From Collinsella sp. (GTDB lineage Bacteria > Actinomycetota > Coriobacteriia > Coriobacteriales > Coriobacteriaceae): 36,259 nt of DNA. This document shows positions 29,247 to 36,259 of the stretch, in pieces (the first letter of the stretch is position 1; every line of letters begins with the position of its first letter). The translations under genes were made by a program, and so were the position numbers. The stretch spans positions 1-36,259 of the forward strand of contig DXZO01000028.1 in assembly GCA_019419625.1 (NCBI GenBank), written 5' to 3'. Under the pieces are notes generated by a model. That model was not told the origin of the DNA. It did no database searches and saw nothing but the letters and a program-made list of their open reading frames with translations.

Positions 29247-30698
29247 TTACTCGACCGTATCGACCGTTGCTGCCACGTTGCCGTCTGCCATGCGCACGCG
29301 AATGGCGTCGCCAGGCTTAAAGGTCTTGGCACTCGTAGCCACACCATCATCGCTGTACGCGATGGAATAGCCGCGAGCAAGCACTTTGAGCGGCGACAGG
29401 GCATCGAGCGACGCTGCCGCACGGCTCAGGTCGGACGCTGGCTTGCTGAGCATCGTGCGCCCTTGATGCTCTAGGCGGGAACTCGCAAGCGTGAGCGCAT
29501 GGCGCTTACCATCGAGCCCCGAGGTGCTTGTAATTAGACGCTCGGGCAAGCGCTCAAAGTTGGAGCGGAATGTCCCGACCGAGCGTACTATGGCGCCCGA
29601 CAGGCGATCGGCAGTCAGTGCAAGCTCCGATTCGCGACGCTCGACCATAAATGTGGGGTCGTTGAGGCACGGGCGACACGCAGCGGCATCGAGCGCATCA
29701 CCCAAGCGAGCCGTATAGGTATCCCAGGCACGGCGACCGCGCTGATCGAGCATCTCCAGGTCGACCTGGGCCGACCCAATCATCGATGCCATCGCGGCAC
29801 CCAGACGCTGATGGCGCGCCTCGAGCACATCGGCCAACTCCGTCATAGCCGGCGCCACCGATTCTGCCGCCGCCGTGGGCGTGGAGGCGCGTCGGTCGCT
29901 CACCATGTCGCAAATCGAGGTATCGGGCTCATGGCCAATGCCGGTCACCACGGGCACAGGACAAGCCGCCACCGCGCGGGCAAGCTCCTCGTCATTAAAG
30001 GTCATGAGGTCCTCAAAGGAGCCGCCGCCGCGCACCAGCAAAATACAGTCGGGCGCCGGCGTAATGGAAGCGGCGCGGCGCAAGCCATCAATGAGCTCGG
30101 CCGGCGCACCCTCGCCTTGAACCTTGGCGCCCACGCAGACAAGCTCGACGAGCGGGTTGCGACGGCGCAGCGTACGCTTGACGTCGTCGATTACCGCACC
30201 GGAAAGCGAGGTGACGACCGCCACGCGTGAGCAAAACACCGGGATGCGGCGTTTGCGGGACTCGTCCATCAGTCCCTCGCGGCGTAGCTTTTCGGCCAAC
30301 TGCGCCACCTGTTGACGCAGCAGGCCCTCCCCCGCCAACGAAAACGAGCGGGCAACAAAGCTCATGCGGCCCGTGGCCTTATAGAGATTGAAGCTGCCCT
30401 TAAAGCTCACCTGCATGCCGTCGCGCAAATCGAAGGTGCGCTTGAGATAGGCGCCCTTCCAGATGATGCAGTCGACGGCGGCCGAGTCGTCTTTAATCTG
30501 GAAGTAGCAGTGGCCGCTTCGGGCGTTGGGACCACGGAAACCCGTGACCTCGCCCAGGACACTCAGCTGCGGAATGGCATCGAGCGCACCGGCGGCGATC
30601 TCTACCGCCTGGCTCACGCTGAGCTCCTTACGCTCCTGCTCGTCCGAACCGTCGAACTCGGCGGAAACGGCATTGCCGGTTAGATTCCAGCCTGCCAC
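29247..30698 (-). CDS. xseA: Exodeoxyribonuclease VII large subunit
   Basis: The catalytic subunit of exonuclease VII, 483 residues. An N-terminal OB-fold (about 25-125) contains the LSVLGEVTGFRGPNARSGHCYF stretch, followed by the catalytic domain with RIPVFCSRVAVVTS, LVRGGGSFEDLMTFNDEELAR and TGIGHEPDTSICDMVSDRRASTPTAAAE, all diagnostic. A long coiled-coil region precedes the C-terminal LARGYSIAYSDDG motif. The GTG at 30698 is chosen because AAAGGAGG lies four bases upstream; ATG codons a little upstream are on the wrong side of that site. It is co-transcribed with xseB. Confidence 0.95.
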   Translation of the reverse strand: MAGWNLTGNAVSAEFDGSDEQERKELSVSQAVEIAAGALDAIPQLSVLGEVTGFRGPNARSGHCYFQIKDDSAAVDCIIWKGAYLKRTFDLRDGMQVSFKGSFNLYKATGRMSFVARSFSLAGEGLLRQQVAQLAEKLRREGLMDESRKRRIPVFCSRVAVVTSLSGAVIDDVKRTLRRRNPLVELVCVGAKVQGEGAPAELIDGLRRAASITPAPDCILLVRGGGSFEDLMTFNDEELARAVAACPVPVVTGIGHEPDTSICDMVSDRRASTPTAAAESVAPAMTELADVLEARHQRLGAAMASMIGSAQVDLEMLDQRGRRAWDTYTARLGDALDAAACRPCLNDPTFMVERRESELALTADRLSGAIVRSVGTFRSNFERLPERLITSTSGLDGKRHALTLASSRLEHQGRTMLSKPASDLSRAAASLDALSPLKVLARGYSIAYSDDGVATSAKTFKPGDAIRVRMADGNVAATVDTVE

Positions 30699-30767
30699 GC
30701 AGCCTCCTTTCGTCATCGTGCACAAGGGCTCCGGCCCTGCGCAAATTCAAGTCCAACACATAGTACA

Positions 30768-30797
30768 GCGCCGCGAGGACACGAATCCCCGCGGCGC
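30768..30797 (-). terminator. Hairpin after the zinc metallopeptidase gene
   Basis: GCGCCGCG (30768-30775) pairs perfectly with CGCGGCGC (30790-30797). No T tract follows on the minus strand, so termination is uncertain. It lies between the peptidase stop and the xseA start. Confidence 0.45.
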
Positions 30798-30813
30798 CTG
30801 CCTGTCCCATTTG

Positions 30814-31518
30814 TTATCGGTTGGAGTTTCTGTTGTAGCGAGCCATAAGATAGAGCAGCTGAATAATCGAGGTGAGCGCAGCGGCAACATAGGTAAGCGC
30901 GGCGGCCGTCAGCACCTTCTTGGCACCGTTGACCTGCTTGGAACTCATGCCCGACTGCTCGATATACGCCACGGCGCGGCGGCTGGCGTCAATCTCGACC
31001 GGCAGCGTAACGAGCTGGAACAGCACGCTAAACGAGAAGAAGATCAGCGCGAGGGTCGTGAGTCCCGCGATGTTCATAAACAGGCCCAAGAGCAACACGA
31101 TGGTCCAGGTGTTCTGGGTAAAGTTGACGACCGGCACGAGGGCGGTACGTACCTTCATCATGGCATAGCCGCTTTGACGCTGGGCGGCATGGCCCGCCTC
31201 GTGGCAGGCGACGGCAACGCTTGCGACCGAACCGCCCGAACGATTGGCATCCGACAGATACAGGTTGTTGTCCTGCGGGTTGTAATGGTCGGTGAGCTCG
31301 CCAGCGACACCCTTGATACCCACGGCACTACAACCGTTGGCATCGAGCATGCGGCGAGCGACCGTGGCACCCGTATCGCCGTCCGAGCGAACCTTGGACC
31401 AGGTTTTGTACGTCGAGTTGATATAGTTCTGTGCGGCAAGGCCAAGCACCGTGCAGACAAGAACAACCAGCAGGTACAGCGGGTCGATGCCAAAGCCGTA
31501 TCCATAGTAATAGGGCAT
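30814..31518 (-). CDS. Membrane zinc metallopeptidase (YugP type)
   Basis: A 234-residue membrane protein of the Zn_peptidase_2 (YugP-like) family. A first membrane segment (about 12-30) precedes the zinc-binding HEAGH at 106-110. Two or three hydrophobic segments follow (about 126-145, 150-172 and 208-228). The glutamate in the VEIDASRRAV stretch (near 178) is the likely third zinc ligand. Its substrate is unknown. GGAGG lies seven bases before the ATG at 31518. A structured repeat lies just upstream, between it and the ribonuclease D gene. Confidence 0.9.
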   Translation of the reverse strand: MPYYYGYGFGIDPLYLLVVLVCTVLGLAAQNYINSTYKTWSKVRSDGDTGATVARRMLDANGCSAVGIKGVAGELTDHYNPQDNNLYLSDANRSGGSVASVAVACHEAGHAAQRQSGYAMMKVRTALVPVVNFTQNTWTIVLLLGLFMNIAGLTTLALIFFSFSVLFQLVTLPVEIDASRRAVAYIEQSGMSSKQVNGAKKVLTAAALTYVAAALTSIIQLLYLMARYNRNSNR

Positions 31519-31602
31519 GCGAATTCCTCCGAATCGAGTTACACGTTGGAGGCATTCTACCCACTCGCCCAGCAGGCAAATCAACATCGATGTTTTGGCA
31601 AT

Positions 31603-31750
31603 GTCAGCGAAAACGGCCGAGAGCGAGCAAGGTGACGTGAAAGAGAAGCGACGCGCACTTTGGTACGCGAGCGACGATTGAACGTCAGATTGCTCGCTCT
31701 CGGCCGTTTGCAGCGTCGAGCTGTTGCGCGGTTTGGTAAAACCGCGTAAC
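31603..31750 (-). repeat. Structured interspersed repeat, family 1, copy b
   Basis: Second copy of the element at 5489-5634. The outer helix is perfect over 20 bp (31611-31630 with 31690-31709). The TGACGT/ACGTCA helix is at 31633-31638 with 31682-31687. The inner hairpin region (31646-31675) has a different sequence. The terminal hairpin 31723-31734 with 31739-31750 is 12 bp with one G-T pair. It starts eight bases after the rnd stop, in the same orientation relative to the preceding gene as copy a. In that direction the outer helix is followed by TTTTCGCTGAC. Confidence 0.7.
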
Positions 31751-31757
31751 TATATAC

Positions 31758-32891
31758 CTATAACAACTCAATCTTTCCGTCCTTCACGGTGAGCCCCATA
31801 TTGCCGGAAAGCAGATCGTCCAGGCGCGAACCCACAAGCTCAAAACGCCAGCCTTCGCGCAGGGGGCTTTGCTCAGGATGCTCGATGTAATCGGCCAGGT
31901 CATCGCGCGAGGCAATGACCGAGGTCGCCACCCCCGAGCGCTCGGCAACCAGGCGGATGAGCGCGTACATGAGATCCGTCACGCTCTCCAGCTCCGGAGA
32001 GATCTGGCGATGCCCGCGCACCATGAGCGGCAGGCGATCGTGCGGGCAGCTCGCACCGCGCTTGATGGCCATGAGCGCGCCGTCCACGTCGCGCTCCCCC
32101 AACTGGTCGGTACCGCGAATGCTACGGAACTCCTCAACGCGCACGGGATTGCGCTTAACGAGCGCCAGCAGCGTATCGTCGGACATGACCCACTTGCGCG
32201 GGATGTTGCGGCGCTCGGCGCGGTCCTCGCGCCAGGCGGCGAGCTCGCGCGCGATGCCCAACTGGTGACGGCTGCACGAATTGATGCGTTTGACCTTACG
32301 GAACGCCTCGTGGCGATCGGCGCGATAGTGCGACTCGTCAGCCAGCGGGCGCAGCTCGTCGAGCACCCAGTCCACGCGGCCCAGCTCGCGCAGGCGGCTC
32401 ATCATCTCGGTATAGGCGACGATCAGGTACTTGACGTCATCGATCGCGTACTCGATCTGTTTGTCGGTCAGCGGGCGACGCGACCAGTCGGTCAGCGACT
32501 CGGTCTTGGGCAGCGAGACGCCGCAAAACGTCTGCACGAGCGCGCCGTAGGAAATCTGCTGGCGTTCGCCCAAAAAGGCGGCGGCCACCTGCGTGTCAAA
32601 AATCGGACGCGGCAGCACGCCCACGGTATGGAGCATAACCTCCATATCCTGCGAGCAGGCGTGGAAGACTTTGATCACGCTCTCGTCGGCCATAAGCTCG
32701 GCCAGCGGCGACAGGTCGTCGATCACCAGAGGGTCGACCGCAACGCTCTCGGCAGGGGTGGCAATCTGAACCAAACACAGGCGCGGATGGAACGTGCGCT
32801 CGCGCAAAAACTCGGTATCGACGGCAATCGCGTCAAACTCACGGGCGCGCTGGCAAAAGTCGAGTAGAGCTTGATGTGTGGAAATGTACAT
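31758..32891 (-). CDS. rnd: Ribonuclease D
   Basis: A 3'-5' exoribonuclease involved in tRNA 3'-end maturation, 377 residues. The DEDD nuclease domain (about 1-195) has DTEFLRE at residues 25-31 with Asp25 and Glu27 as metal ligands, FHACSQDMEV as the second motif and YAIDDVKYL with the final aspartate. HRDC-type domains follow (about 205-290 and onward). The ATG at 32891 has only a weak GGGTTG before it; an upstream in-frame ATG is possible but does not fit the family. It is divergent from the lipid kinase gene across a roughly 100-base promoter region. Confidence 0.93.
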   Translation of the reverse strand: MYISTHQALLDFCQRAREFDAIAVDTEFLRERTFHPRLCLVQIATPAESVAVDPLVIDDLSPLAELMADESVIKVFHACSQDMEVMLHTVGVLPRPIFDTQVAAAFLGERQQISYGALVQTFCGVSLPKTESLTDWSRRPLTDKQIEYAIDDVKYLIVAYTEMMSRLRELGRVDWVLDELRPLADESHYRADRHEAFRKVKRINSCSRHQLGIARELAAWREDRAERRNIPRKWVMSDDTLLALVKRNPVRVEEFRSIRGTDQLGERDVDGALMAIKRGASCPHDRLPLMVRGHRQISPELESVTDLMYALIRLVAERSGVATSVIASRDDLADYIEHPEQSPLREGWRFELVGSRLDDLLSGNMGLTVKDGKIELL

Positions 32892-32955
32892 ATCAACCCA
32901 TCGAATAAGGTTAGGCCCGAAAAACACGGGTAGGATATCGGCATTGCCTTACAAC

Positions 32956-32961
32956 TATACT
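32956..32961 (+). promoter_or_regulatory. Candidate -10 box of the lipid kinase gene
   Basis: TATACT on the plus strand, 28 bases before the start codon at 32990. No clear -35 element is seen in the spacer shared with rnd. Confidence 0.35.
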
Positions 32962-32989
32962 CGGTTAGTCACAGAACGGGAACGTAAGT

Positions 32990-33907
32990 ATGCGCTGCCT
33001 TATCATCCACAACCCGGCATCGGGCCCCAGCTCAGATGAAATCTACGCATTCACGCACGCCCTCGCGCAGGGCGGCGACGAGGTCGTGATGCGTTTTATC
33101 GGCGATGGCATGGAACCCGAAGACGCCGTGGCAGACGTGCGCGAGTTTGATCGCGTGGTGATTTCGGGCGGCGACGGCACCGTCTCCAACGTACTCGACC
33201 AAATGCGCGGATGCGGCGTCCCCACGCTCGTCTTCCCCTCCGGCACAGCCTGCCTGTTCTTTAACAACATCGGTAATGCCCCCGAGGCAGCGGCACTTGC
33301 CAAGGCCTGCCGTGCCGGTCGCACGGTCAAAGTGGACATGGGCGAGCTCTTTTGGCTCGACGAGAACGGCAACGAAAGGCGCCACGGCTTTATCATCATC
33401 GCCGGCTCGGGCTTCGACGCCGAGATCATGATGAAGGCCGCCCCTACCAAAAACGACATCGGCGAGATCGCCTACTTCCTCTCCGCGCTCGCCACGCCCA
33501 ACCCCACGGTGGCGCACTTTACCATCGAGCATGACGGCATTGTCGAGGAGCTCGATGGCATCTGCTGCATGGCCGGCAACACCTCGGTCATCCAAAACGA
33601 CATCAACCTGTTCCCCAACTGCCGCATGAACGACGGCATGGTCGACATTGCGGTCATCGAACCCGTGCGCACCGTGCAGCTGCTGCCTACCGTGATCACC
33701 GCTGCGCTTGACCCCGCCGGCAAGGTACTCGGGCGCCCACAGTTCAAGATCATCCAGACCAAGGAAGCCAAGATCACCTGCACCCCGTCACTGGGCATGC
33801 AGTTCGATGGCGAGATTATCTCCAGCAATTCGGGCGTCTTTGGAGCCCGCGCGCTTCCGCAATGCCTCGACCTCATCGTCGACGAATTCTCCCCGCTCGG
33901 AAAATAG
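32990..33907 (+). CDS. Diacylglycerol kinase-family lipid kinase
   Basis: A 305-residue member of the DAGK catalytic family (DgkB/YegS/BmrU-like), soluble enzymes that phosphorylate diacylglycerol or related lipids at the membrane face. It starts MRCLIIHNPASG, with the nucleotide-binding GGDGT at 60-64 and FPSGTACLFFNN (82-93), which corresponds to the lipid-kinase PxGTxNDFA motif but with ACLFFNN instead. The C-terminal beta-sandwich domain ends with a QFDGE motif. The variant second motif makes the exact substrate uncertain. GGGA lies nine bases before the ATG. A tiny membrane protein gene follows nine bases after the stop. Confidence 0.88.
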   Translation: MRCLIIHNPASGPSSDEIYAFTHALAQGGDEVVMRFIGDGMEPEDAVADVREFDRVVISGGDGTVSNVLDQMRGCGVPTLVFPSGTACLFFNNIGNAPEAAALAKACRAGRTVKVDMGELFWLDENGNERRHGFIIIAGSGFDAEIMMKAAPTKNDIGEIAYFLSALATPNPTVAHFTIEHDGIVEELDGICCMAGNTSVIQNDINLFPNCRMNDGMVDIAVIEPVRTVQLLPTVITAALDPAGKVLGRPQFKIIQTKEAKITCTPSLGMQFDGEIISSNSGVFGARALPQCLDLIVDEFSPLGK

Positions 33908-33916
33908 GAGGACCCT

Positions 33917-34009
33917 ATGAACGACAATCCCCTGATCGGCTTTATTGTCATCGTCTTGGCCATGCTCGTCGGTTACGCCATCAACGTGATTCACCGCCGA
34001 AAGAAGTAA
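33917..34009 (+). CDS. Single-helix small membrane protein (30 residues)
   Basis: A 30-residue open frame with GGAGG five bases before its ATG, starting nine bases after the lipid kinase stop. It reads MNDNPLIGFI then VIVLAMLVGYAINV, one transmembrane helix, then IHRRKK as a positive cytoplasmic end. No family is recognised. Tight spacing, a good ribosome binding site and a strong terminator right after it argue that it is real and co-expressed with the kinase. Membrane recruitment or regulation of the kinase is a guess. Confidence 0.7.
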   Translation: MNDNPLIGFIVIVLAMLVGYAINVIHRRKK

Positions 34010-34042
34010 ATCCACATTGGTATGATATTCATCCAGTTATCG

Positions 34043-34092
34043 ACTCTCCCACTGTTTATGCAAATCCTAAACAGCGGGAGAGTTTTCTTTTT
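34043..34092 (+). terminator. Terminator of the lipid kinase operon
   Basis: ACTCTCCCACTGTTTA (34043-34058) pairs with 34068-34083 over 16 bp with one A-C mismatch, followed by TTTTCTTTTT. A strong intrinsic terminator. Confidence 0.88.
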
Positions 34093-34317
34093 GAGCGCCG
34101 TCTAGTGCTTTATTCAGCTACAGTAAATGCAGGGTGCCTTTATTTAACTAAAGCTATAAAATGAGTATTATTATCCGTTCATCGTATATTTCTTCACGCT
34201 CATCGAGTAAAAGCTGTTGTCGAATGAATACTCTTTACGCTTCCTTTAGGCTAGTAGATGTATTTATTAGCTGAAACTCCGTACGGTTTCGCGGGGTTTC
34301 AACAGTTGGGAGGGATT
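34093..34317. other. Upstream region of the C69 dipeptidase gene
   Basis: AT-rich and without a gene. TATAAA at 34155-34160 is a possible -10, with no matching -35. No repeat of the two structured families is found here. Confidence 0.35.
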
Positions 34318-36120
34318 ATGAGGTTTACTCATCCTGTCAACACGCTCAAGAAGCTCGGCTGCGGCCTTGCGTTTGGAGCAGCGGCCATCATGGCCATGCC
34401 GACTTCGGCGCTCGCCTGCACCCAGATCTACATGGGCAGCAAGCTCACGGCCGACGGCAACACGTACTACGGCCGTTCCGAGGACTTCGGTCCGCGCTAC
34501 ATCAAGCACTTTGGCATTGAGCCCGCACACAAGGACGGCAACGAGTACACCTCGGTCGAGTCCGGTTTTGAGTACAAGTCCAAGGGCGCAACCTACCGCT
34601 ACACCTTCGTTCGCGACAACCCCTCGCAGTGGGAAGATCGCTACGACGCATATTCCGAGGCAGGCATCAACGAGAAGGGCGTCTCCTGCTCTGCCACGTT
34701 GAGCACCTCCTATAACGAGAAGGCCGAAGAGGCCGACCCCATCACCGAGGAGACTGGCATTGGCGAATACAACTACGCCAGCGTCATTCTGGGCGAGAGT
34801 GCCACGGCCCGCGAGGGTGTCGAGCTCCTCGGCAGCCTGATTGACGAGCAGGGCGTCTGCTCCAACGACCAGATCATCATTGCCGACAACAACGAGACCT
34901 GGTTGTTTGCAGCGCTTTCCGGCCATCAGTGGATCGCCATGAGGCTCACTGACGATATCGCCTCGCTCAACCCCAACATCGGCAACCTCACCTATGACGT
35001 CGACCTCGACGACACCGAGAACTGCCTCCACTCCGAGGGCATCGAGTCTATGCCTAAGGAGAAGGGCTTTGCCGAGTACACCGACGGCAAGTTCGACGTC
35101 GCCAAGACCTACGGCGAGGAGATTGGCGAGGCCGGCATGCACCAGTGGTCGCGCTATATCCAGGGCCGCGATTACTTCATGGCTCCGCTTGCTGAGGGCA
35201 CCGACTACGAGATCGTCAAGGACGAGCGCGAAGACGCTCGCGCGACGACCGGCGCCCTGGTCCACGAAATGCAGCCGCTGTTCTTCCAGCCCGGCAAGTC
35301 CGACTGGAACACCTTTGAGATGATTCGTTCCTTCGCCGCTCGCGGCGAGAATGTCGCCGGCCTCAACGCCAACACCGACGGCGCCTATGCCATCGGCTCC
35401 AACCGCAACACCGAAATCCACACCTTCCAGATCCGTCACGGCATGGACCCCGAGATCGCGACCATCCAGTGGGAGATGCTCTCCAACGCCGAGTTCTCCG
35501 TCGCCATCCCCCTCTATTCCGCACTGCTCACCGAGGTCAGCCCCTACTTCAGCGGTCAGGATGTCTCCTTCGATCACTGCGAAGAGGAAGACGTCGTGAA
35601 CAACGAGGAGCCCAAGAACTCCATCAACTACGTCCTCATGGACATCAACACGCTCGCCTATGAGAACCGCGACCACTGCGCCACCGGCGTCCGCGCCTAT
35701 CTCGACGCCCTGCAGAAGGAACTCATCGAGCAGAACCTGACCGTCGACGAGGCCATGCAGGCCGAAGAAGGCACCGAAGCCCGCACCGCCCTGGCCAACA
35801 AGGCCGGCAAGGCTGCAACCAAGAACACCTATGTTAAGTGCAAGGCCATGCTCGAGGAGATGCGCGACTACCTCCAGGAGGGCGATTTCTCCGAGGAGTT
35901 CGTCCCGAGTGACTACGATGCTGACAACGACTGCCTGGTCGAGTCCATCACCTACGCCGACGAGGCCCTTTCCGATGAGGACGTGGCCGAGCCCGAGGCC
36001 GAAGAGGAAGAGGTCACCGAGGAGAAGTCCGAGGGCAACAACATGGCCGCCATGGCCGTTGGCGCCGTCGTCATCATCGGTGTCTGCGCCTACGTGATCT
36101 ATCGTCGCAAGAAGGCCTAA
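34318..36120 (+). CDS. Secreted, membrane-anchored C69-family dipeptidase
   Basis: A 600-residue peptidase C69 (PepD-type Ntn hydrolase) protein. Residues 1-33 are a signal peptide (KKLGCGLAFGAAAIMAMPTS core, then ALA). Cleavage after Ala33 would expose Cys34, the expected N-terminal nucleophile, in the CTQIYMGSKLTADG motif. The catalytic domain covers about 34-500, with GRSEDF and the SSxLN-like segments typical of the family. A long acidic stretch (about 545-575) leads to a C-terminal transmembrane helix (about 576-594) and RRKKA. The enzyme is thus displayed on the outer face of the membrane and probably cleaves dipeptides for uptake. GGGAGG lies before the ATG at 34318. Confidence 0.92.
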   Translation: MRFTHPVNTLKKLGCGLAFGAAAIMAMPTSALACTQIYMGSKLTADGNTYYGRSEDFGPRYIKHFGIEPAHKDGNEYTSVESGFEYKSKGATYRYTFVRDNPSQWEDRYDAYSEAGINEKGVSCSATLSTSYNEKAEEADPITEETGIGEYNYASVILGESATAREGVELLGSLIDEQGVCSNDQIIIADNNETWLFAALSGHQWIAMRLTDDIASLNPNIGNLTYDVDLDDTENCLHSEGIESMPKEKGFAEYTDGKFDVAKTYGEEIGEAGMHQWSRYIQGRDYFMAPLAEGTDYEIVKDEREDARATTGALVHEMQPLFFQPGKSDWNTFEMIRSFAARGENVAGLNANTDGAYAIGSNRNTEIHTFQIRHGMDPEIATIQWEMLSNAEFSVAIPLYSALLTEVSPYFSGQDVSFDHCEEEDVVNNEEPKNSINYVLMDINTLAYENRDHCATGVRAYLDALQKELIEQNLTVDEAMQAEEGTEARTALANKAGKAATKNTYVKCKAMLEEMRDYLQEGDFSEEFVPSDYDADNDCLVESITYADEALSDEDVAEPEAEEEEVTEEKSEGNNMAAMAVGAVVIIGVCAYVIYRRKKA

Positions 36121-36138
36121 GGCCCTCATGTCTTAGCT

Positions 36139-36187
36139 GAGCGGACAAGGCAGCCATGGCAGCCTCGCCCGCTTAGCCCGCTCTTTT
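36139..36187 (+). terminator. Terminator of the C69 dipeptidase gene
   Basis: GAGCGG (36139-36144) pairs with CCGCTC (36178-36183) around an inner GCCATGGC palindrome, followed by TTTT. A second hairpin, ACCGACGGG with CCCGCCGGT, lies after it at about 36190-36210. Confidence 0.6.
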
Positions 36188-36259
36188 GACCGACGGGAAA
36201 CCCGCCGGTTGATTTCCGATCTCAACCGAACACATTGAGCTGACGGCACGCTCCCGCAG

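Noticed and set aside
1..36259. tRNA, rRNA, CRISPR array, prophage or classical insertion sequence
   Set aside because: No tRNA-like cloverleaf, no regularly spaced repeats, and no phage or transposase protein was recognised on reading both strands. XerD is a housekeeping-type recombinase here.

Overview
The window looks like chromosomal DNA from a high-G+C, anaerobic, gut-type actinobacterium of the class Coriobacteriia, most probably Collinsella. This is inferred from gene content and protein style: arginine deiminase fermentation genes, a YfcC-type ArcD, a Pta plus AckA acetate pathway, DUF1846, a P1 peptidase and a membrane-anchored C69 dipeptidase. No rRNA, tRNA, CRISPR array, transposase or phage gene is visible.

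Layout. 1-5.2 kb (minus strand): winged-helix regulator, pyrG, xerD (two bases after pyrG), and upstream of them a DUF1846 protein. 5.2-5.8 kb: a 600-base non-coding stretch packed with inverted repeats. 5.8-12.8 kb (minus strand): an arginine-catabolism locus, transcribed as arcA copy 2, an aminotransferase, arcA copy 1, arcB, arcD. The two arcA genes are identical at the DNA level over about 1.27 kb, but their upstream regions have diverged, keeping only the promoter and a pair of GAACGG boxes 21 bp apart. No carbamate kinase gene is present. 13.4-19.6 kb (plus strand): ppk1, an RlmD/TrmA-type RNA methyltransferase, a DJ-1/PfpI protein overlapping maf, and a P1-family peptidase. 19.9-22.1 kb (minus strand): glf and an overlapping family 2 glycosyltransferase, a galactofuranose glycan pair. 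22.4-26.2 kb: pta (plus) convergent with two tandem acetate kinase paralogues (minus). 26.3-28.5 kb: a LysR regulator and MFS transporter with visibly lower G+C. 28.5-33 kb (minus strand): HIT protein, xseB, xseA, a zinc metallopeptidase and ribonuclease D. 33-36.2 kb (plus strand): a diacylglycerol-kinase-family lipid kinase, a 30-residue one-helix membrane protein coupled to it, and a secreted, membrane-anchored C69 dipeptidase.

Metabolic theme: ArcD would exchange arginine for ornithine, ArcA makes citrulline, and ArcB makes ornithine plus carbamoyl phosphate. Pta and AckA convert acetyl-CoA to acetate with ATP formation. Both suit a fermenting anaerobe living on amino acids and sugars.

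The least explained content is non-coding. (1) Three roughly 110-130-base hairpins lie just after the P1 peptidase, the glycosyltransferase and pta. Their outer arms and inner hairpins differ in sequence, but each pairs with itself, around a shared GTCCT...TGCGGAA internal motif in the same orientation relative to the preceding gene. (2) Two copies of a roughly 147-base multi-helix element lie after arcD and rnd, with base changes that preserve pairing. (3) Paired boxes lie upstream of both arcA genes. All positions and pairings were read by eye, and no database or folding program was used.
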